Assembly (NCBI GenBank): GCA_002102555.1
Contig: MCFL01000054.1
Span: forward strand, 62,001 to 126,000
DNA: 64,000 nt
Direction of reading: 5' to 3'
DNA from: Catenaria anguillulae PL171
Lineage: Eukaryota > Blastocladiomycota > Blastocladiomycetes > Blastocladiales > Catenariaceae
The notes beneath the pieces were generated by a model, which worked only from the letters and a program-made list of their open reading frames with translations, ran no database searches and was not told the DNA's origin. A program made the position numbers and the translations under genes. Positions 43,883 to 56,313 of this stretch are shown here, in pieces. Position 1 is the stretch's first letter; every line of letters begins with the position of its first letter.

Positions 43883-46800
43883 ATGACATCTTCAGTCATG
43901 TCGACCGATCCATCCACGATCGGACCCAGTGCACGCACAAGCACGAGTGGGAATGGCGATCAAGAGCGCTACCCAGCCGTGGACGAGCTCCCGATACTTG
44001 ACGACGAATTTCGTGGATTCGATGGAATCAATCGAGGTGGAAACACAGCGGATGCCACATTAATTGGTAATGGCGAGTGGAATTTTGAGCGCTTCCTCCA
44101 ATCCATGCGTGCCGGCCTGTTTGGCATCTTGTTTGTGGTCATCAAGGAGAGTCGGATTCCGCCATTCTTGGTCTTCTTTTCCATGGTCATCGATTGCTTG
44201 CAAATGTTCAACTTTTCCTTTGACAAGAAGGTCGGTTTTTTGTGGAGTAGCGCCGAGTGGTTGCATTCGATTATCAACTTGCTGTCTGCAAACGATATGG
44301 TTATGGGGTTTGTGGACCGGTCCGCCGCAGTAGCAGCAGTATTGGCGCTTTTGGGCGTGGTGACGGTCAATTTTGTCTATGTTGGGTGGTCCTTTTACAG
44401 GAATCATATTCGGTACGTACACTCCACCCAGCGTCACACCTCTCTTCTTCCAGTTGTGTAACCAACTTGAGTTCGCGACGGCATCAGGTTCATTTGGACG
44501 CTCAAGACATTACGCACCTTGCTCTCGTTCTGCGTCACATTTCTCTACATTCCCATCATCTCGGTGCTTAGCAAGACTTTTCTGCGGTGCTATGACGTTC
44601 GCGGCCAACCCACCTCTTGTTGGGCTGGATCCAGTCTACCTGTACGTTTACCGCCAATGCCCGCATGCTTGCTCAGCGTACCCATGGCTCATCCGGTCGC
44701 GTTTATATAGCTCTCCGTCGTCTGCGTGGCGGTGGGTGCCCCGTTTGTTATTGTGGCCTTCATCTGCCAAGCAACCTTCTTTGAGCAAGAACCCGGCGGC
44801 AAAGATGCGCTGTCACGCCCACACGCGCGCGTCGAGCTCATTCATCTGTCCGTGCGAACATACCTGACGTTGCTCTTCACCACGATCCGCCGCCCATCGA
44901 TCGCCGACCTCGACCTGAATCCCATGACACCTGCCGAATCCTGGGTTCTTGTACTCTCACTCGTCATCTCCAGCACGCTCACTTGCATGGCGTACGCATA
45001 CTACATGCCATACTTCAAGTTCAACTATACTCTGCTTCAAACCGCCCTGCTCGCATCATGGAACTTTTCATGTCTCGCCCTACTCTACGTGCAGCTGCGT
45101 CCCAATTCCATGAACGAAATCTCGATTCTTTTCTTTTTCCTTGCACCCATGTATTCGTTGCTCATCGTCTCGCTCCAAGTCGTGCGCCGCCGCTGGCTGC
45201 TCAAGGTGGATGTGCGCAAACTGACGGATCCACTGTCGATTGAGCTCAAGGCACGCCTTCTCCTCGAAGAACGCGGGTGCTCTTCAAGACCAACGAAGCA
45301 CAGCTTGCGGAAAGAACAAACTTGTTGGCAGATCAAGCGGCTCTGTTTGACAAACTCAAGGACGTGAATACCTTGTGGGCGGACGCCGTCAAGCATTTGC
45401 CCGATCAGCCCTTGCTGCACCTGTTTTGGGCCGAGTTCTACTTGTTGTACTTGCGGAACAAGCCCATGGCCATGACACATTATGGGCGGGCAGAGCAAAT
45501 GTCGAGCGCGTTGGATATCCAGTTTTTGGTGTTTCGGCGTCGCAAACTGCTGAGTGAGAACTTTGCGGGCGACGCCATTTTCCTGTACGCTTGTTTCATT
45601 TTGTCGTTTGGCTTGTGCTAGAGAATTATCCAGCGTGCTGACTGCTGTCGGTCGTGTTGTTGAATTTCCAGCATTGCGTATGAGCAACATCTCAACCTGG
45701 CCATGATGCACCAATCGCGCGTTCACTGGGCACAAATCAAGTTTTGGAGCGAGCTGTTGAAAAAGTCGCCTGACATGGCACGTTTGCATGCACTTGCCGA
45801 GACCATTTCCCAAGGCATCAGCAAGACGCAAGAAAACTTTGTTCGAGTCCTCAAGCTCAATCCCAACTCGGCGCACCCATTGCGATTGTATGCGACATTT
45901 CTGATTGAGGTGCTCAACGATCAAAAGAGCGGGCGCGAATTGCAGGAACGGGCGGATGATTTGGAGGAGCGCGATGGCGGGTTCGAGACGAGAGGAAAGA
46001 AGAGAGATTGGATTTGGATTTGTTTTCGGATGATAACTGCATTATCACCAGTACGTCTTCTCTATCGTTGGCTCGCCATCAACATTGCATTGACCATGTT
46101 CGTGTTGGGCAGTCTCTGGCGAATACGATAAGGTCGGTGAAATCCTGCACGCTAACAAGAAGGCAAGCGACGTGCTCGGCTACCGCAAAAACGAGCTCAT
46201 GGCCATGAACATCAGCGCCATTGTACCAGCCCCGTTTGCAGAGCCTCACGACGCATACATGCGCCGGTACCTCGAGACGGGCTTTTCCAAAATCGTTGAA
46301 CGCACACGCAAGGTGCTCGCTCGACACAAGAACGGCTACTTGTTCCCCGTCATGCTCGCCGTCAAGCAAATCAGCCGTCAATCCGCCACGGCCTTCTTGG
46401 GCGTCTTGCGGCCATTGCCCGAGGCCAATGAGCATTACATCATCGTGGACGATTCCGACTTTGTCACGGGCTTCACCAAAGGCGTCACGACGTGGTTTCG
46501 GATCGTGCCGAGGGAGATTGAGGACGGGAAAAAGGTGCACATCTCACAAATCCTGCCACGGTTCCGCGAGTTGCGCGACGAGTACCAGTCGCCCACAGGT
46601 GCGGACACGGTGTTTTTGGCGCCAGATGGACGTGAGATGGTGGTTGAGGCGCAGATGTCGACGACTGAGCTTCCTCGGCCAGAGGGCAATGGCGTGCTGC
46701 GCATGACAATGGTGGTGTTTGCAGTCATGGCACCCAATTTTGACGGTCAAGGAATCAAGGGCGACGCGTCATTACAAAGTAGTACTGGCGCCAAGTCAGG

Positions 46801-49255
46801 CGAGTCGAGCCCTGCATCAAGCGGGTCATCGCATCGACCAAGCGTCGCGGGCATGTCAACAGTGACGCGTAAAAAGGACCAAGCCATGGGATTCATGGAT
46901 GACGAGGCCGATTCCGAAGACGAGTTTGATTCCGTCGTTGAAACGGTATCGGAACAAGCAGGCACGCCACCGTCGGGTGAGAGGGGCTCTCCCAGGGCAA
47001 GAAAGGCCATCATGAAGAGGGGCAAAGATTCATCGCGCAAGCGATCCGAGGCGGGCAATTCGACGCGAAGTGCAGTGTCGCCTGTCACGGCCAACAGCCC
47101 AGAGTACGTCAAGAGCGTTCTGGTTCGCAAAAACTTATTTGTAGCTCGAAACCTTCGATGGTTAAAATGGTCTTTCATGTCCATTATCGCGATTCTCATT
47201 GCGCTGGCCATCCGTGGGCATCTTGCAGCAGTGTCGCTGTACGACCAATACGCGGTTCGATTGGTCCAAATCATTCAGGAGCACACCATTGCGCAGGAAG
47301 CGGTGACCCTGGCGCTGGCAACACGGACACTGGACCTGATAGGCCTGGGTCAAATTCCCAACACCAGCAGTCATGTGTCCTCGGCAACCGCTATCCTTTC
47401 GAGGGCCATGTCAAGCATCTCCAAATCTTTATCAGAGTTGCAGCAAACCATGTCTGCCGAGGCATTCTACAGCCAATACTTTTTGTCTGCGAGGGTGGAG
47501 ATGATTCAATTTCAAGCAAATCCGCCCAACACAACTGTGCTCGCCGGCTTGGTCGACGCCGTCACTCGTTTGCAGTCCTCCGTCTCAATTGTTCTGGCAT
47601 CCCCAACTCAAGTTCAGAAACGCCACTTTGATCTCATCACGGCCAACGGGCCGTTTTCTCTTCCACGGGCGCTCATGCGGCATACGTTCGGCTTTCAAAC
47701 CACCTTCCAGTCCATATCGGATGCGCTCACTGTAGAGATTGGCGTGAGTATCATGCCCGTTGCCCTCTACATATTGACCGCCGTGCTCATCATTCAGCCC
47801 ATCTACACGGCCATTCAGCAGGAGCGTGACGGGTTTCTCGGCATGTTCAGCTCCATCCCGAGACACGTGGTCAAGGCCATTCAGGGGCAGTGGGTCCGCC
47901 GGTTTGAAAAACTCAATGGCGAGGACGAAGGCAACGACTTGGGCACGACCGTGGGTGCCCCGCCACCGTCCATGGACAGTCCGAGTCTGCCCGCTGTCGG
48001 GTCGATCCGCGCGACTGCCGTCATTTCGGGATCGCAAGTGTCACTCAATGGAAACAATACGCATGCGTCCATCATTGGGAGCAGCAACACCAACAGTGGA
48101 ACACGGTGCAGGTTGCGAGCTTTGGCGGCGGCGGAACTACAAGCCCCGTTGTCGGAACACATACAAAGTCATCCATGAGCGTTGCCGCGTCGCGTATTGC
48201 ATTCACCGGGGTCCAACATCCGGATCAAGCGCCTCCTCGGTGCGCCTCTTTATGGGCCGCAGCCTGAGTGCCATTGGCGCAAAGCTCTCGAGCGCGGCAC
48301 AACAAAAATATTGATTTTCTGACCATCACAACGGCCTACTTTCTCACGTCGTCGCTCATGGCCTACTCGTTCCAAGCGCACGCCCTGGCGCAATCGCAAG
48401 AGGTTAAGTTCAGCACACGCCTTGCGGTTTATACGCGCCAAATCACCTACTATTTGCGGGAGGCCACTGTGTTGCCCACATCGTCGCCGCCCATGGTGTC
48501 GGCCGACCTGGCAAAGGCGCGCGTACTCGAGCTGAATCGGTCGATAGATGAGTTGACCAACACGCTCGTGTATGGAAATGCCTCGTTGGAAGTGGGCGGT
48601 ATTGCAAAGTCGCCGTTTGCCGAGGTAGACGAGTTGCTCATGCGCAATGCGTGTGTGGCGGCGTCGTCACCACCCGGCTGCTTAGTGTTTGGAAACGGCA
48701 TGTTGGCGAGTGGGCTGGTGAGCGCCATGAGGTACGGCATTTGGACTTGCTGGCAGCTCGCCGTGTGGGGGCTGACCGACGCTGACGTTCTTCTTTGCTA
48801 TTCGATTCAGGGAGTACAACGCACTCGTGACTCAAGCGCTCGCCATGCTTAATACAGGTGGAATCACGCCCAGCATCATTTTCGCAACCGAACCGTTTGC
48901 GGCCTTGTGGCAGCTGGACATGACCTACTTTCCTGCTGCACTTTCCCAGTTGTCGTTTGTGTACACCAAAAAGGCAACGGACGGGCTGAGCGAGTTTCTT
49001 CGCGTACGCTTTCCACAATCCCATCTCACGCTTGTGAATGACGACAGCTTACACTCGTGATTTCTTTTTCCGCAGATGCACCTGATTATCACCATTGTCT
49101 ACGTGCTTTTGCTCGTCATGCTCTTTGTCTTCTATTACCGGCCACACCTGGCATCCATGGGTAACAGCATCATGCGCAAGCACGTCATGTTGTTTCTGAT
49201 TCCAACCGAGGTGATTGCCAATGTTGAAAGCATCCAGCGATACTTGAAGTCATGA
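43883..49255 (+). CDS. Giant multi-pass membrane protein with PAS domain, tiny-macrocysts (Tmc)-like
   Basis: About 5.4 kb in several exons (first 43883-44412, second from 44488, phase 2). N-terminal membrane helices include FLVFFSMVIDCLQMFNFSF, LLSFCVTFLYIPIISVL and FLAPMYSLLIVSLQVVRRRW. A soluble helical middle has LLHLFWAEFYLLYLRN and MARLHALAETISQG. A PAS domain at about 46130-46500 reads GEILHANKKASDVLGYRKNE, IVPAPFAEPHDAYMRRYLE, KNGYLFPVMLAVKQ. Ser-rich linkers follow, then a second membrane set ending MHLIITIVYVLLLVMLFVFYY and IQRYLKS-stop (the helix is MHLIITIVYVLLLVML). The order matches Dictyostelium TmcB-like proteins, which are common in chytrid genomes. A sensory role is inferred from the PAS domain. 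Frame slips occur near 45275, 45990 and 48175, or are unrecognised introns. Confidence 0.72.
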
Positions 49256-49506
49256 TCAGCGAACCGTCTTGTTTCTGTCTCGTGAAGATCGATTCCCCTA
49301 TGATTCCAAAATAGCCCGTATACAACTATTCCCATTTAGAAGCTCGTGCAGACGTGGCATGACTCAATCATATTGAGTCTTCCGCACGATGAATGAGCAA
49401 CAGGGACAACAACGGCGGGCGCTGAACGCGCCAAGAGCAATGAATACATTGGCATGCAGAAAAGGGTGGAGGCGCTGCACTCGACCAAGATGGACGACAG
49501 GGCTGG

Positions 49507-50775
49507 TTAGAGCTTTGCCTTGGCGGCCTTGTTCTTGGCTTTCTTGGCAAAGAATGCCGCAATGCGTTGCTCGCACTCCTCTGACGACATACTGGGACAC
49601 ACGAAATAGAGCAGCTCAAAGAGTCAGCAAAAGTGATCAAGGCAAGGGCACAGAGAGGGGTGCGGGACGAACCGTTCAATCAAGGCGTTCATTTCGCGGT
49701 AGTTTGCCTCGTCCAGGGCATGCGCATCAAAGTGAACAAGGCGTTTTGTGGTTGCAAACGATTGCGGCGGGAGTTGCTTGGCCATGGCCACGGTGCGGTT
49801 GATAACGTCGCGCTGGAAGGTGTCGGCAGGAAGCAGTTCGCTGTTGGGCCAGGATGTTGTGGGTTAGTGAGGCAAGAACTCGAGGAGCGTATGATGGTGC
49901 GTACGTAATGAAGCCGGATGGCAAAAGCTCCTCGGCCGAGTATTTTTGCCCAAGGTACTTGAAAACCGGATTCAACAAAGTGTCAGCAAGCGTAATTTGC
50001 AATAGCAAACGTGAATTGGTACATGAACATGCATACCAGCATCTTGTTCGCCATCCTGGGCCAAAGATCCTCGGAAACGTGACAGACGAGCATCCCTCTG
50101 CACAGAATCCCCACTGCATGAACGGCGTATGGAACCATGCCTGATCTTTTGCAGCAAACACAAAGTCAAACAACGCCAACGTCGTACACGCAAACCCAAT
50201 GGCAGGCCCGTTGACGCCTGCCACAAGCAACTTTGGAAAGTGAATCAAGCTTGACACGAGCTCGCGCGTCACCTTGCCGCGGTCAATGAGCTCCAAATCG
50301 GCCGTGCCCTGCTGGCCCTCGACGCGCGGAATGGGGCTTCGAGAATCTTGATGTCCTTGTTGTTTTGGATGACCTGGCGGATGTGCAGGATGGCCGCGTA
50401 AGCCTCGGGCGTGGGCATGTCGAGCTCGTTGCCCGACGAGTAAAAGGGTCCGGCACCCGTGACGACGGCAGCCGTGATTTTCGGATCGACGGCCGCCTGG
50501 TTGATTGCCCAAAGCCATTCCTTGTAAGCGAGTGGGGACAGCGCGTTGAAGCGGTCTGGGCGGGAGAAGCAGATGACGCGGACGCGGCCAGAGTCGACTG
50601 TGGTCGTCTGCAAGTCCACACAGTATGACCGATTACACGTAATATGTAGGTCGAGAGTGAGTGGCGGTGCTGCAGTGGCAACTTGTCTAGACGAGCAAAA
50701 ACAGACCTTGAGGGTGTTGTAGCGGTAGCCCGCGGGCGGGAGGTGCGAGAAGACGTAGGGCGTGGTCGGCGGCAT
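49507..50775 (-). CDS. Peroxisomal enoyl-CoA isomerase (ECI family) with PTS1
   Basis: Exon 1 50775-50707 ([14 protein letters not shown]), exon 2 from 50607 with [20 protein letters not shown], then [14 protein letters not shown] (oxyanion hole), [20 protein letters not shown], and [20 protein letters not shown] carrying the Glu expected as the catalytic base in ECI enzymes. Further exons give [40 protein letters not shown] and [20 protein letters not shown], ending A-K-L-stop at 49507. AKL fits the PTS1 consensus, so import into peroxisomes is inferred. The enzyme moves double bonds of unsaturated acyl-CoAs during beta-oxidation. One slip lies near 50335. Confidence 0.82.
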
Positions 50776-50995
50776 GGCTGTTTTGGCGGGCTGGTATTTT
50801 CTACATGGACATATTCATGGACCATGAATTTTTGGCACTCGTTGCGTGGACGACATGGCCGCTGGGGTGAAAATGAAAATGGGTCTCGCGACCGCGTGCC
50901 GCCGATCCAGCTGATCATGATGCGAGGCGATCTCCACCCGTGTATGGTGCGGTTTCTAGATCTGAAGTGATTGATTTCATGCACGCTCGCTTCCC

Positions 50996-52273
50996 ATGCA
51001 TGACTGCATCAAGGCACTCGCCGCATTGCATTCCCGCCCCGCTGAACCACCCATCTCATCGAACCATGTCGCTGCCCCCGCTGCGTCACGTGCCCCACTC
51101 GCTGCTCAACCATTTGACCAGGTCCAGTCCATCACGCACGACTTGGCACTCGCCGCGCAATCCCAACACGCTTCCTCTTCCTATTCCGCGCTCAGTCCAT
51201 CCGACTGCCTCGACGCACGCATCGACCTGACACTGCCCTCGCACAATGCCGATCCACCATGGAATCGGCCTACGCCACCGCCAACGCGGCCGTCACGACG
51301 CTCGCCGAGCAGCGCCAAGCAGCCATCACGGCCAGATTGGCAAAGTTGAACCGCGACTGGTACACCAGTCATTTGGATGCAGATATCGACAGCTATGAGC
51401 GTGCAGAGTATGTGTGCCCAATCTTCCTTGTCTCGCTCCACACGACTCTTGACTGGCGTGATCCCCTTTTCTATCACCGTGCAGCCTTTCATTCGACCCG
51501 CCCGACCTCATCTCTGCACAAGAAATTCGCGCATCCATCACCAACAAGCCCGACCTTGAAAAATTCGACAACATGTCCCCAGCCGAACTCATGGCTCGAC
51601 GATTCAACGTAGAAAAGGTGGAACGTGCCCGAGAAAAGGTCAACGTCAACCGGCAAGAAAAAGCTCGCGAAAATGTCATCAAGGATCTCCGTTCCAAACT
51701 CGACAGGGAAGACAAGCGCGATGCCGAGACGTTGAAGTGGATCCAGGTGCGACTTTTGTCGTTATTTCTTTTCGGCATCATGCACGCCAGGTTTTGATCG
51801 CCAGAAAACTTGTGTATATGTGCTAGCTCTCGTCCGATCTCGCTACCGCTTATGGCGTGGATTTGTCGGCACTCGCGGCCGAGCGTGCGGCGGCAAGAGC
51901 AAAAGGCCGCGATCCCAACCAACTGGGCCTCGCGCAGGAACAAGACGAGGACGAGGACGAGGACGAGGACACAGAGGACGGGGAGCAAGAGGCGAGTCAA
52001 CGACCAAGCGATCCTGACAACGACAAGACAAGCATTGACAATGATGATATTGCGGCGACGCCGTCCGGTGATGGTGCCGAATCGGTGGGTGCGCATGATG
52101 TTGTCATGAGTGACTTGCCGACTGACAGCGAGATGGATGCGGATGCACGATCCATGGCCACCAGTGGTCGGTCGACGCCGGAATCGTCACTCATGTCGAA
52201 TACCGATGTGGAAATGGTCGATGTTGGTCAGGCCCAGGAAGAAGAAGAGGAGGAAGAGGGGGCACTCATTTAG
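50996..52273 (+). CDS. Unknown coiled-coil protein with acidic tail
   Basis: Three exons are likely. The first has a Ser/Ala/Pro-rich start (MHDCIKALAALHSRP) and a helical part ANAAVTTLAEQRQAAITARL then KLNRDWYTSHLDADID. The second has DPPDLISAQEIRASITNKP, SPAELMARRFNVEKVERARE and a strongly charged coiled coil KVNVNRQEKARENVIKDLRS. The third has TAYGVDLSALAAERAAARAK followed by a Glu/Asp/Ser-rich tail with runs of DEDEDEDE and EEEEEEEGALI-stop at 52273. I do not recognise the family. A nuclear role would fit the acidic tail but is a guess. One frame slip lies near 51255 before MESAYATAN, which is itself a possible start. Confidence 0.5.
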
Positions 52274-52451
52274 CTTGTCGTTGCCGCTCACCACCAACGA
52301 AACATAGCAGCCTGCATCTCATTGGTCTGGTGTCCATCATGCATCGACGAAGAAAGTGAAAGATTTGGTAGCGAATCCAAGTGCAAGCATGTATTGTTTC
52401 TTTTTCCATGTCAGATACATCGACAAAAACGACAACCTCCATAACAGCGAC

Positions 52452-53642
52452 CTAGGCACGAATGGCGGCCTTGCACTGCCCATTCTGCTGGTCGCACTGG
52501 TTGACAGAGGCGCCCTGGGCCCTGCCCTGAGCGGAATTGGCAATGTTGGCGCACAGGTTCTTTTGCACATCGCAAGAGCGGTTGAGAGCCGCGCCAAGGT
52601 TGACAAAGTCGCCGTTGACCTGGCCGTTGGCGAGAATGACTTGGAAGGGACGCGCACCGCCCACGTTGCGGACTTGCGGGGCCGCGGCGCCCAAAAGTGC
52701 GCCCGTGAAGGTTTGCAGGTTGTCGCCACCTTGGCCTTGGTCGCCGCCACCGTTCTGGTCGTCACCACCGTTCTGGTCGCCGCCATCTTGGCCATCACCT
52801 TGGTCGCCACCATCTTGACCGTCGCCTTGGTCACCACCGTCTTGACCATCGCCTTGGTCACCACCTTCTTGACCATCGCCTTGGTCACCACCGTCTTGAC
52901 CATCTCCCTGGTCGCCGCCGTCTTGCCCGTCACCTTGATCCCCGCCATCTTGACCATCCTCCCCCTGATCCCCACCATCCGCGGGCGGATTGCCAGGCTG
53001 CAACCCAGCACACCCAACGCAATCCGTCAACCCAAAGTTGACAGCCAACTGCGCAACGCTCTGGCCCTCGCACTGATTGGCATTGGCGCCCTGAACCGTG
53101 GCCTGCGCGCGCGTGTTGAAAGCGGCCGCGCCAGCAAATCCGGGGTCAATCACAGGCACAATGCACCGGACCTCTGGGCTCGCGGGCAGCGCCGTATTGG
53201 TGCAAAACGCAGGCTTGGCGTTGGCACCCGCAAACGGGTTGAAGTTCTTTTCGAGCCCGGCGAGTTTGCGGGCAACGGCAACGCCTTGTTGTTGGCAGTT
53301 GAATTGGTTGCAGCGCGTAACAATCTACGACATGGGATGAGTATATATGAAAATCAGTATGGAATCTTCAATCAAGAAAAGTGAATGCATACGTACCTCG
53401 TCAATCAAGGCATAGCGCGCACACGCGTCGGCGCCAGCAAGCAAGGTGCTGATGAATGCACCAGCAATCTGGTCAAAGCGGCCGTCCGACGGCACGCCTG
53501 GCAAGCGCGAAAGGGCACGGATCTCGTTAAGCACGGCAGGGTTTTCTTGGCCAAAGCGGCGCTTGTGGAGTTGCGTGGGAGCCGCGGAAACGAGCGAGGC
53601 CACCAGGGCCAGGGTCAGGAGAAGAGGGGTCGAGGCGTGCAT
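52452..53642 (-). CDS. Secreted cysteine-containing protein with Gly-Asp-Gln repeats
   Basis: Exon 1 53642-53397 has the signal peptide MHASTPLLLTLALVASLVSA followed by a dibasic HKRR site; exon 2 53324-52452 follows after a 72-nt intron (GTACGT...TCGTAG, phase 0). The 372-residue product is in frame throughout. The mature part has a helical first section, cysteine pairs (RCNQFNCQQQ, LTDCVGCAG), then about eight nonapeptide repeats of the type GGDQGDGQD, then a C-terminal Cys section (NRSCDVQKNLCANIAN, NQCDQQNGQCKAAIRA). Such repeats suggest a flexible extracellular or wall-associated stalk. No enzyme motif is seen. Confidence 0.78.
52725..52980 (+). repeat. 27-bp minisatellite inside the secreted gene
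   Basis: Tandem units of about 27 bp on the theme CCTTGGTCACCACCGTCTTG with third-position changes, about eight copies, in frame with the GGDQGDGQD protein repeat. Edges are diffuse; units near 52740-52790 are altered toward GGDQNGG. Confidence 0.8.
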
Positions 53643-54933
53643 GATGAAGAAGAGGGTGGGAATTGGGGTCGTGTAATATTGAATCAAGGTCGAGAGTCTG
53701 AGATTGTATCGAAGGACGCGCAGCGTCTAAGTTGGCGTGTGATGAGGTCGGGATGTGATCGAGAAGAGGGCAGCTCCAGGCTGGTTTGTGTGTGGTGATG
53801 TGACAGTCGGGACGGAGATGTTGGTGCGGGGAGAACGATTGGTATTTGTAGGCATTTCAAGTGTACAAGACAGCTGAGTCGGTACAGACCATCAGGAAAG
53901 CATATGTCATGCATCGGCAATGGAGTCGGGAAAGCAGGGTTGGATAATGGACGGTGCATCATGAGCCTCTTTGGTACCGCAAAGTGGCTCCTTGGTAGTG
54001 CTACATTGCTTGCAATTGCTTGTCCTTCATGGGTTGGCAATGGCTGCGCTAAGGGCGTCATGAAAAGGAAGAGTCAATTGGAAGCCTTCTGCGGTAGAGC
54101 TTTGATGTAAATTCTGGTGGCAATTTCTTGGCTCTGTGCAAAGCATGAGCTGCAATGTGGTACGCGAGGCTGATGGGAAGGCTTTGTCTCACTTGATCGT
54201 GTCGGGCACTTCATGAATCGATGCTCGGTTGTGCTGCCACCTTGCGGCTTGTTGTTCTTTCCAGATGCATTGGAGTCCGATGGACTGAATCGAAATGAAA
54301 GGCATTGAATTCGTCGCATCCGATTGTGCCGAAGCTCGGTACGTAGCTCGGGCTTTGATTATTACACGGTCGGATGTTTGACTGTCAGTAGGTTTGTCAA
54401 CGGTTCAACAGTTGGATCTCTGGATGCACCGAATGACTGCATGTGCGGCAATGGATGTAAAATCTTGGCGGTGGCCAGGTCTCTCGCAGGGTTCTCATGA
54501 CGGACACTGACATCAGCAGAAGCTTGGCGCATCCACGCGGCCAATGACCAAGACCACTCTACGTATATGTGCCTGCAATGATAGTCGGGTGATACATATG
54601 GTGGACGAGCTTGACCCGAGCGAGGACATGTAGAGAGCGGACAGACATCGACGACCGCACGGCAGGCTGGCAGATGTCGGTCAGTACGTGGTCGCAGCAC
54701 GCTCAACACCCAACAAATCTTTCATGATGGTTGTCCATCGATATCGATGCATGCAATACCGCTGGAGGAGAACAAAGAAACCTTCGGCATTAGCCTACCC
54801 GTCACTCTGGTGCCGCCAATCAAGCTTTTGCTGCCCTTGCCGCTCATCGCGCGCCAGCAGTAGATCGACACCCTCACCTCGCCTTCTCTCCTGCGCCCTG
54901 CTGGGTGACTCATATCATTCACATTTGACCCAC
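53643..54933. other. Intergenic, no gene seen
   Basis: About 1.3 kb between the divergent secreted gene and the PROPPIN gene. No recognisable coding, tRNA or transposon feature. Confidence 0.45.
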
Positions 54934-56313
54934 ATGTATCAAACACCCTCGGCCAGCAACCTCGCCCCGATGGCCGCCGCCACCGCCCCGGTCGACGATT
55001 CCGAGTTTCGCCTCACGGTCAATCAGGATTGTGACTGCCTGTGCCTCGCAAAGGGCGTGCGCTTGGCCGTCTTTGCCACCTTGCCCAACGGCTCGCCGCG
55101 CCGCAAGACTTGCGTTTCGCAGTCTGCGCCCATCTCCAGCACCGCCATGCTGCACAAGACGAATCTGCTTGCGTTCATTGCCGGAGCAAAGCGGAAACGC
55201 GTCAAAGTCTATGACGATCTCAAGCAGCGAACGATATTTGACATTGACTCAGCCTACCCAATCGCCCGCATCCTGCTTCGCCGCGACTCGGTCATTGTCC
55301 TCTCAACCCATGCCCTGACCGTCTATGCCCTCTCACCCACCAACCCGAGCAAGTTGTACGAGCTCGCGCTCACCAACATCACGCTCGTTGCCGCAAGCAC
55401 CTCCCGCGCGCCTCGCTTCATTGTCGCCACCGAAACACAACAGCGCGGCCATATTCAAATCCTTGATCTCACACCAACCCTTTCCGGCCAACTACCGCTG
55501 GGCCAGCCTCTCCCATCACACCACGTAGTCCTCATCAAGGCACACGACTCGTCTGTTCGTGCACTTGCCCTGTCTCCGACGGGTGCATTGGCAGCCACCG
55601 CCTCGGACCGCGGCACGCTGATTCGCGTCTGGGACACGGCCACGGGTGCCATGACGCGCGAACTTCGGCGCGGTGCTGACCCTGCGCAAATCCACTCGTT
55701 GGTCTTCTCCGCTGACGGCTCGCGCTTGGTTGTGGTCTCGGACAAGGCCACCGTGCACGTGTTCCACATTGGCGCGCCCGACACACCCATATCCTCGGCT
55801 TCTGGTGGCGGAAACGCCGGCTCATCATCCACATCCTCCTCCAGCCCAGCCACCATCCCACATGCCACGTCGTCATCCACGAATTCGCGCCGTGCATCTG
55901 CCGAGTACCACCAGTCCGGGTTTGTCGGGTCTCCACCATCCACCAACACGCGCTCGCACCTCTCGTTTCTCACTCCACTCCTCCCGTCCTACTTCAACTC
56001 GGAATGGTCCTCGTCCTCGTGCAAGATTCCGCTGTCGGACGACCCTTCCCGCCCACCGCCCGTTATCCCGCACCTCGTCGCGTGGCTGATTGGCGACTCG
56101 GATAAGGTCATGGTTGCCAGCTCGGATGGGCGCTTGTGGCGGTTTGCACTCGACCGGCGGACAGCGGGCGTGGGGGGTACAGGTGCGGGTAGGAAAGGCC
56201 CTGGCGGTGGCGCAGGGTCTGAGGGGGTTTTGGATGGCGTGTGGCGCGTCAGGTGGCCAGAAGAACAAGTAGGGGGGATGGCAGATGAGTTACCCGTTGT
56301 GGAGGATTTGTAA
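54934..56313 (+). CDS. PROPPIN beta-propeller, Atg18/WIPI family
   Basis: One exon; the start is MYQTPSASN at 54934 or MAAATAPVDD at 54970. WD-like blades include VNQDCDCLCLAKGVRLAVF, FDIDSAYPIARILLRRDSVI, VLIKAHDSSVRALALSPTG and ATASDRGTLIRVWDTATG. They are followed by the hallmark MTRELRRGADPAQIHSLVF, the L/F-R-R-G phosphoinositide-binding loop, and DGSRLVVVSDKATVHVFHI. A Ser-rich insertion and a last blade (LVAWLIGDSDKVMVASSDGR) finish the protein. PROPPINs bind PI3P or PI(3,5)P2 on autophagosomal and vacuolar membranes. Atg18, Atg21 and Hsv2/WDR45 cannot be told apart here. The frame is intact. Confidence 0.87.
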   Translation: MYQTPSASNLAPMAAATAPVDDSEFRLTVNQDCDCLCLAKGVRLAVFATLPNGSPRRKTCVSQSAPISSTAMLHKTNLLAFIAGAKRKRVKVYDDLKQRTIFDIDSAYPIARILLRRDSVIVLSTHALTVYALSPTNPSKLYELALTNITLVAASTSRAPRFIVATETQQRGHIQILDLTPTLSGQLPLGQPLPSHHVVLIKAHDSSVRALALSPTGALAATASDRGTLIRVWDTATGAMTRELRRGADPAQIHSLVFSADGSRLVVVSDKATVHVFHIGAPDTPISSASGGGNAGSSSTSSSSPATIPHATSSSTNSRRASAEYHQSGFVGSPPSTNTRSHLSFLTPLLPSYFNSEWSSSSCKIPLSDDPSRPPPVIPHLVAWLIGDSDKVMVASSDGRLWRFALDRRTAGVGGTGAGRKGPGGGAGSEGVLDGVWRVRWPEEQVGGMADELPVVEDL

